Below, piece by piece: positions 8,077 to 12,534 of a stretch of DNA of 12,534 nt. The first letter of the stretch is position 1; each line of letters begins with the position of its first letter. The DNA is taken from assembly GCA_958427375.1 (NCBI GenBank), contig CAUABY010000034.1, forward strand, positions 1 through 12,534, read 5' to 3'. A program made the position numbers and the translations under genes. Under the pieces are notes generated by a model, which was not told the DNA's origin, did no database searches, and saw nothing but the letters and a program-made list of their open reading frames with translations. The DNA comes from an uncultured Eubacteriales bacterium (GTDB lineage Bacteria > Bacillota > Clostridia > Oscillospirales > Oscillospiraceae).

Positions 8077-9672
8077 TCAGTACTCCACGCCCTCAAATAC
8101 ATCGTCCACGGGCATACCGTTCACGTTCTGCGCGCCCGGCTTGCCGCTGACGTATAAGCGGCAGAAGCTCCCGTCGTCGGCGTATACATCCACAGCGCCT
8201 TCCCCGTCCGCGCGCAGGACGTCAAAGCGCGTGCCGACGGGGAAAGTCTGCGCGGCAAAGGTGCCGCTGCCCTGCCCGTCTATGGTGGCCGTGACAAGCT
8301 CGCGCTTTAGCGTCAGCGTTTTGCCGCCATAGAGCGTGTAGTAGCTGTCTTGGCTTGCGGGCAGGCCGTCAGTGCCGGTGCGGTAGACCTTGAGCCCCGT
8401 GAGTGTGCCGAGGTATTGAAGCCGCGTGCCCATCATAAACGAGCCGGGGTCTGTCAGCACGACCGTGCCGGGGCAGGCGGAGGTGTAGGCCGTGGCGTAA
8501 AGGCTGCTCTCGTACTGCATCCCCACAAGGCTCACTCCGCTGCGGTCAAGCCGGTACACGCTTATGTAGCCGTAACCCGTGAGATTCTGCGCGGAGATGA
8601 AGAGGTAGCTTGCGCCCGTGCCGGGCCGCACGACGTACATATCGCAGTAGAGCATTGGCGTGTTCGCGGTGTACTCCTTGCCGTTTACCGAGATTATCAG
8701 ATTTTCAATGCTATCGTCCCGCGCGTACTTAAACTCAACGCTTATATCGTCTGCGCGCTCGTCAAGGTCAAGGTCATAGTCATAGCATACCCCGCCTATC
8801 AGCGGCACGGCGTATGCCGTGGGGGTTACGGTGTAGTAGAGATTGAAAAGGCTCAGCTTCTCGGAAAAGCGGATGGTGTAGGTCAGCATGCCGTCCTCAT
8901 ACGCGGCGATGGTGCCTGGGGCGAAGAAAACGCTCAGCCCCTGATAGTCAAGCGTCCAGGTGAGGCTTGTGGTGTCGGCCATGTAGCCGTTGAGCCCGTC
9001 CTCAAGGCGGGTGAAGTCCGCCTTCGGGTATTTTGCGCGAAGCCCCGCCTCAAGCCTGTCACGAAAGCCCGGCAGGTCGAACACCACATCTCCCAGCGTG
9101 AGGCTGTTCCCGCTGGCGGAGTCAAAGTTTGCGCTGTAGTAAAATGTGTCGCCCGCCGTACTGCCGGAGACTGTCTCCATGGAGCACAGAACACTCACAG
9201 CGCGGCTGTCCGCGCGCGGCAGGCTTGCCGTCACCGTGCGTGAGGCGGCGGTAAACTCCACCGCCTCTTCACCTGTGCCCGCGGCTGGGCCATCGGTCCC
9301 GGCGGACAAGGCGGTGCTGTATGCCTCCTGCGCGAGCGGGAGAAGCTGCTCAAAAGCGGCCTGCGCGCTTGAAGCCGCCTCCGCGTTCATCTGGGTTATC
9401 GCGCGGCTCAGCCCCGGAAAGGCGAGCGCGTCCTCCTGACTGAGATGGAGCGCGGGGAAGCTGACGCGGCAGAGAAGCGTGCCGTCGGCCTCCTGCTGCT
9501 GTATGCTCTCGTCACTGCGGAAAAAGTCGAGTGGGTAGGTACTCTTGACCTCGGCCGTGGGCACGGCGGAGGATGTCGGCTTGGCGCTCTGCTCGGCGGG
9601 GGTGGCGTTCCCCGAACAGGCGGTGAGCAGAATCAGGCTCAACACTATTAATATAGAAGCAAGCTTTTTCAT
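8077..9672 (-). CDS. Lipoprotein with RsiV/DUF3298-like domain and FG-GAP-like region
   Basis: The 531-residue product begins with a lipoprotein signal, MKKLASILIVLSLILLTAC, so Cys19 would be lipidated and the protein held on the outer face of the membrane. A low-complexity Ser/Thr/Ala/Pro linker follows. Residues about 45-275 resemble the DUF4163/DUF3298 (RsiV C-terminal) fold: SLTLGDVVFDLPGFRDRL (190-207), then LDYQGLSVFFAPGTIAAYED (241-260). The RsiV cytoplasmic anti-sigma part is absent. Residues 296-330 (DYDLDLDERADDI, then ISVNGKEY) look like an FG-GAP/calcium-type repeat. The C-terminus (about 445-510) resembles an SH3-like module. The start has GGAG about 6 nt upstream. It is the first gene of the lipoprotein-channel-MotB operon and divergent from the surface protein. 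Its role is unknown. RsiV-type domains bind lysozyme or sense wall stress in known cases, which would suit a motor docked to peptidoglycan, but that is inference. Confidence 0.8.
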   Translation of the reverse strand: MKKLASILIVLSLILLTACSGNATPAEQSAKPTSSAVPTAEVKSTYPLDFFRSDESIQQQEADGTLLCRVSFPALHLSQEDALAFPGLSRAITQMNAEAASSAQAAFEQLLPLAQEAYSTALSAGTDGPAAGTGEEAVEFTAASRTVTASLPRADSRAVSVLCSMETVSGSTAGDTFYYSANFDSASGNSLTLGDVVFDLPGFRDRLEAGLRAKYPKADFTRLEDGLNGYMADTTSLTWTLDYQGLSVFFAPGTIAAYEDGMLTYTIRFSEKLSLFNLYYTVTPTAYAVPLIGGVCYDYDLDLDERADDISVEFKYARDDSIENLIISVNGKEYTANTPMLYCDMYVVRPGTGASYLFISAQNLTGYGYISVYRLDRSGVSLVGMQYESSLYATAYTSACPGTVVLTDPGSFMMGTRLQYLGTLTGLKVYRTGTDGLPASQDSYYTLYGGKTLTLKRELVTATIDGQGSGTFAAQTFPVGTRFDVLRADGEGAVDVYADDGSFCRLYVSGKPGAQNVNGMPVDDVFEGVEY

Positions 9673-9703
9673 GTTGTACTCCGGATTATTATAATGTGCT
9701 TCT

Positions 9704-9732
9704 ATTATACATTCTGCGCAGAAAATTTTCTA
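9704..9732 (-). promoter_or_regulatory. Promoter of the lipoprotein-motor operon
   Basis: On the minus strand, TAGAAA (9732-9727, 4 of 6 matches) and TATAAT (9709-9704) are separated by 17 nt. Transcription would start near 9697, about 24 nt before the start codon. A perfect palindrome GAAAATTTTC (9721-9730) overlaps the -35 box and spacer. A second TATAAT at 9693-9688 has no -35 partner. Confidence 0.6.
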
Positions 9733-9739
9733 CAGGTAT

Positions 9740-9768
9740 TTGTAAAACGGAGAATATGATGATATAAT
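9740..9768 (+). promoter_or_regulatory. Promoter of the Big_2 surface protein gene
   Basis: TTGTAA (9740-9745) and TATAAT (9763-9768) are separated by 17 nt. Its -35 box is only 7 bp from the -35 box of the divergent operon. TACA-N6-TGTA (9731-9744) is an imperfect palindrome bridging the two -35 boxes and is a candidate operator. Confidence 0.75.
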
Positions 9769-9795
9769 AAACTACGTCTATTATGGCCTGTATTA

Positions 9796-9897
9796 TATGA
9801 CGAAATTAACGGAGGAAAGTTCTGCCGCACACGGAAAAAGTTTCTGGAAATTATTTTATCTGTTTTCAGGGAACTTTCCGCAAAAAGCAGCGTCATA
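9796..9897 (+). promoter_or_regulatory. Structured 5' leader of the surface protein gene
   Basis: The transcript would carry a leader of about 188 nt (about 9775-9962). An outer stem TATGACG/CGTCATA (9796-9802 with 9891-9897) is followed by a symmetric 11 x 11 nt internal loop and a 9-bp stem GGAAAGTTC/GAACTTTCC (9814-9822 with 9871-9879). The 48-nt apical part may form a weak CTG-AAA/TTT-CAG stem. No known riboswitch consensus was recognised. The real ribosome binding site (9947-9953) lies outside the structure, so direct occlusion is not evident. RNA stability or antitermination control remains possible. Confidence 0.4.
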
Positions 9898-9962
9898 ACA
9901 AGCGAAGGGCACAGATAGAAACAAAAAATGTGTAAATTAACCTCATAAGGAGGAAGTAAAAT

Positions 9963-12410
9963 ATGAAAACTATGAAGAAAGTATTGTCAAGCGTGTTGCT
10001 GGTGTGCATGCTCTTGTCCATGTGCGCGGTCGGCGCATATGCCGCTGAGCCCGACACCGGCACATCGTTCATCGCGGGCGGCACAGACCAGACTGATGGC
10101 GATACTACCGGCGGGGCTACCGGTGAGACCAGCCAGTGGCCGGAAGGACAAAATCCGAACGACACAAATCAGGACGGACAGAATCAGAATGACACTCAGA
10201 ATCCTGCCGAAGCGGGGAATGAGGCCGGAGAGACTGAGAAAGAGAAGGACTTGCCCTTTGAGCTTGGCGAAAAAGAAGTCAAGTTTGTGGATGAAGCCAG
10301 CAATGCACTCATCAATCCCCCAGAGATTAAATACGGTGAAATAATCACTCTCAATGTCGTCTATAGACCCGCAGGCGAAGATATTACAGCCGAATTTGTA
10401 TCTGACGGAACTGTGACCGTGCTTGAGGAAAACCAGTATAACGAGGGCAGTTATGGCCGGGCAAGCGCAAAGATTCTTGCCACGGGTGTGGGTGATGCAA
10501 GCGTGACCTGCATCGTCAGCCAAAAGGTGCAGGTGAGCCCTGCCGCTGAAAACGGCATTGCAGCCCAAAGCGAGACTGAAACCGTTACAACAGAGACTAA
10601 TGAACTTGCCAAAAACACGCTTTCTATGCGGTCTACCAACAGCATCAAACTTGTGGATGATTCAGACCGTGAAGAGGGCCAGATGTATAACGCTTCTGAG
10701 CTTCCGCTTTCCCTGACAGTCACCGTGGATGGATTTGACGCAAATACGGCGACGTATAGCTCCAGCGATACGGCTGTTGCCATTGTTGAAGGAAGCGGCA
10801 GCACCGTCAAAGTGAAAAGCGTTGGCGAAGGCACAGCCACGATAACAGCGACTCTTGAAAACGGCTCGGCAAAACTCTCCACCGCATATAAAATTGAAGT
10901 TATTCCGGCGCGCATTCCTATCACCGGCATGACCATCGAACCGGCGACGGCACAGCTCAAGCCTGGCGGCACCATTCAGCTGAAAGCGACATTTCAGCCC
11001 GAAAACACTACAGATAATCCGAGCCTCACTTGGACTTCCAGTGATACGAATGTTGCAACTGTCGATGGAAACGGCCTTGTGACCGGCGTTGCGGACGGTG
11101 ATGCGGTAATCACGGTAACGACTGCTGATAACAGTTTTAGCGCAACTTGTGCTGTGAAAGTAAGCGCTGACCCTGTCCTTGTTACCGCTATTCAAATCAA
11201 AGATAAAGATGGGGATGTGCCTGTTACTACTGTCGACATGACACCCGGCACCAATAAAGAGTTCACGGCGGTTGTTACACCCGACAACGCGGACAATAAG
11301 GATATCAAATGGTCGAGCAGTGATACTAATGTGTTCACCGTGGACGAAAGTACCGGCAAAGTTACCGCGGTTGATGTGGGTTCTGCAAAGCTGACTGCTA
11401 CTGCAAGCGATGCAAGCGCCGTAACAGCAACATGCACCATAAACGTTAAAGGCACCTTTACTGTAAGCCCTGAGCAGGAGAACATAATACCGGGCGGCAC
11501 GGTTGAGCTTAAGGCGATGTTCGACGGTAAAATAAATAACTCAAATATCGAGTGGACTTCCGGTGATAATAATATTGCGACCGTTGATGCAAGCGGCAAA
11601 GTGACTGGTGTTGCCGCCGGTACAGTCACTATCACCGCGCACGAGAAGTCCGGCCTTTACGCCGATGTCACGGTTTCTATCACCGTCGCCACTGTGGGCA
11701 CCAACATTATAATGCTCACTGCCGATAAGAATCCCATCACCCAGCGCGGCGGCGCCACGACCATCAGAGCAAGGATTTTTACAGTAAAAGAAGATGGTAA
11801 ATATCAAGAGCTGACCGGTGCTGTCGTCGACAGCATCACCGCGCAAGCCATTGACAGCGCCGCAAAGTCCGGCACTTACTACTGCAACTACTCCGGCAAT
11901 AACACCGCGGAGTTCCGCGGCGGCTTCAACGGCAAATATAGAATCACGGCAAAGTACGGCACCGCGGTGGGAACCTGCGATATAAGCGTGAATTATTCCC
12001 CGGCCATCACCAGCGGCAACAACTCCGTGTACAACGGCAAGAACGAACTGCGCTTCATCGTCAACGACTCGATTTATAACTTCAGCGGCAACGTCTGGGT
12101 CGACGGTATGCAGCTCACCAATGGCGTACACTACTACAGCGTCTCCACCAGTGACGGGCAGATAGGCATTGCCCTCAACCCGGCTTTTCTCAACTATATC
12201 AACCGCTCCGCCTACCACACCATTACCATCGGCGATAATTACGGCAACGCCTCCGGCTACTTCAGAACCTGGGGCACGACCTCTACCATCCCCGGTGTCA
12301 AGACCGGTGACGACAGCAACCTCGCCCTGTGGCTGGTGCTGTGTCTCGCCTCTGCCGGTTGTGCGGCGGCTGTGATAGTCAGCGCTAAAAAGAGAAAGAA
12401 CAAAAAATAA
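9963..12410 (+). CDS. Secreted surface protein with Big_2 (bacterial Ig-like) domains and C-terminal KTGD-type anchor
   Basis: The 815-residue product starts after a near-perfect ribosome binding site, AAGGAGG (9947-9953). A Sec signal peptide (residues 1-27, cleavage expected after AYA) leads to a low-complexity linker rich in D, T, N, Q and G (30-97). Six beta-sandwich-type units follow: about 98-193, 226-315, 316-403, 404-497, 498-577 and 578-678. Units 2 to 5 carry the Big_2 pattern W/Y-x-SSDT-x-V/A ... G-x-V-T-x-V-x-x-G-x-A-x-I-T-x-T, for example SSDTNVATVDGNGLVTGV at 359-376. A carbohydrate-binding-like or X2-like module (about 680-770, VWVDGMQL, YYSV, HTIT) precedes IPGVKTGDDSNLALW (776-790). 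Then come a hydrophobic helix and KKRKNKK. The end resembles the anchor of gut Clostridia surface proteins, but LPxTG is not intact, so sorting versus simple membrane anchoring is open. It is probably an adhesin or wall protein, transcribed divergently from the motor operon. Confidence 0.88.
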   Translation: MKTMKKVLSSVLLVCMLLSMCAVGAYAAEPDTGTSFIAGGTDQTDGDTTGGATGETSQWPEGQNPNDTNQDGQNQNDTQNPAEAGNEAGETEKEKDLPFELGEKEVKFVDEASNALINPPEIKYGEIITLNVVYRPAGEDITAEFVSDGTVTVLEENQYNEGSYGRASAKILATGVGDASVTCIVSQKVQVSPAAENGIAAQSETETVTTETNELAKNTLSMRSTNSIKLVDDSDREEGQMYNASELPLSLTVTVDGFDANTATYSSSDTAVAIVEGSGSTVKVKSVGEGTATITATLENGSAKLSTAYKIEVIPARIPITGMTIEPATAQLKPGGTIQLKATFQPENTTDNPSLTWTSSDTNVATVDGNGLVTGVADGDAVITVTTADNSFSATCAVKVSADPVLVTAIQIKDKDGDVPVTTVDMTPGTNKEFTAVVTPDNADNKDIKWSSSDTNVFTVDESTGKVTAVDVGSAKLTATASDASAVTATCTINVKGTFTVSPEQENIIPGGTVELKAMFDGKINNSNIEWTSGDNNIATVDASGKVTGVAAGTVTITAHEKSGLYADVTVSITVATVGTNIIMLTADKNPITQRGGATTIRARIFTVKEDGKYQELTGAVVDSITAQAIDSAAKSGTYYCNYSGNNTAEFRGGFNGKYRITAKYGTAVGTCDISVNYSPAITSGNNSVYNGKNELRFIVNDSIYNFSGNVWVDGMQLTNGVHYYSVSTSDGQIGIALNPAFLNYINRSAYHTITIGDNYGNASGYFRTWGTTSTIPGVKTGDDSNLALWLVLCLASAGCAAAVIVSAKKRKNKK

Positions 12411-12451
12411 GCCAGACTGACGGACACCGCTTCCGTCGGTGCTGAAACGAG

Positions 12452-12483
12452 AAACTCCCTCGGCTGAATGGCCGAGGGAGTTT
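12452..12483 (+). terminator. Rho-independent terminator of the surface protein gene
   Basis: A perfect 13-bp stem (12452-12464 with 12471-12483, AAACTCCCTCGGC in the left arm) has the 6-nt loop TGAATG. It has the same geometry as the guaB terminator but unrelated sequence. A weaker 6-bp GACGGA/TCCGTC hairpin (12419-12437) lies between the stop and this stem. Confidence 0.85.
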
Positions 12484-12534
12484 GAGACTGTCAAAAAACT
12501 ATGCTGCAATGTAAAGAAAACAGAGCAGCAGGGG
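12481..12534 (+). repeat. Second copy (left end only) of the terminator-associated repeat element
   Basis: It aligns without gaps to 3295-3348 with 52 of 54 identities, the differences being C to T at 12500 and at 12512. It includes the left inverted end TGTCAAAAAA (12489-12498) and is cut by the window edge. As in the first copy, it starts at the T tract of a terminator. Confidence 0.85.

Noticed and set aside
8350..9243. A 297-codon plus-strand frame opposite the lipoprotein gene
   Set aside because: It has no ribosome binding site or recognisable domain. The opposite strand has a lipobox, a coherent domain order and operon context.
9797..9898. A 33-codon frame in the leader of the surface protein gene
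   Set aside because: It has no ribosome binding site. Its start and stop fall in the two arms of the outer stem, which follows from base complementarity. It was kept only as part of the leader structure.

Overview
The window looks like chromosome of a GC-rich, gut-type Clostridia member (Oscillospiraceae-like). The reasons are strong GGAGG-type ribosome binding sites, canonical TATAAT promoters with 16-17 bp spacers, Rho-independent hairpin terminators, a Big_2-type surface protein ending in a KTGDDSNLALW-style anchor, and a GPH sugar symporter. The genus cannot be fixed from sequence alone. No rRNA, tRNA, CRISPR array, integrase or phage gene was seen.

Left part (1-3211). A truncated polytopic membrane protein gene runs off the left edge on the minus strand, with a good promoter. 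A roughly 220-nt spacer follows that folds on paper into a compact three-way junction plus two further hairpins. Next come an OGG1-family 8-oxoguanine DNA glycosylase and guaB (IMP dehydrogenase), each apparently with its own promoter.

Middle (3212-5922). Behind guaB lies a perfect terminator hairpin. After it comes a roughly 205-nt structured, non-coding repeat element bounded by TGTCAAAAAA inverted ends, and then a second, identical copy of the terminator. The first 54 nt of this element recur at the right edge of the window, again directly after a terminator (52 of 54 identical). A two-gene operon follows: a GPH-family symporter overlapping a PIG-L/LmbE-type deacetylase by 4 nt. This suggests import of an N-acetylated glycoside followed by cytoplasmic deacetylation. 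It ends in a bidirectional terminator shared with the convergent operon.

Right part (5988-12534). A minus-strand operon encodes a lipoprotein (RsiV/DUF3298-like plus FG-GAP-like and SH3-like parts), a three-TM MotA/TolQ/ExbB/ZorA-type channel subunit, and a MotB/ZorB-type partner with the ion-binding Asp, a long coiled coil and an OmpA peptidoglycan-binding domain. It is a complete minimal stator-type motor without flagellar genes and without Zorya effectors. Divergent from it, with -35 boxes only 7 bp apart, a promoter with a structured leader of about 190 nt drives an 815-residue Big_2-domain surface protein. The lipoprotein, the motor and the surface protein would all act at the cell envelope, and the back-to-back promoters suggest coordinated expression.

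The strongest candidates for something undescribed are the orphan ZorAB/MotAB-like motor with its lipoprotein, and the terminator-associated structured repeat.
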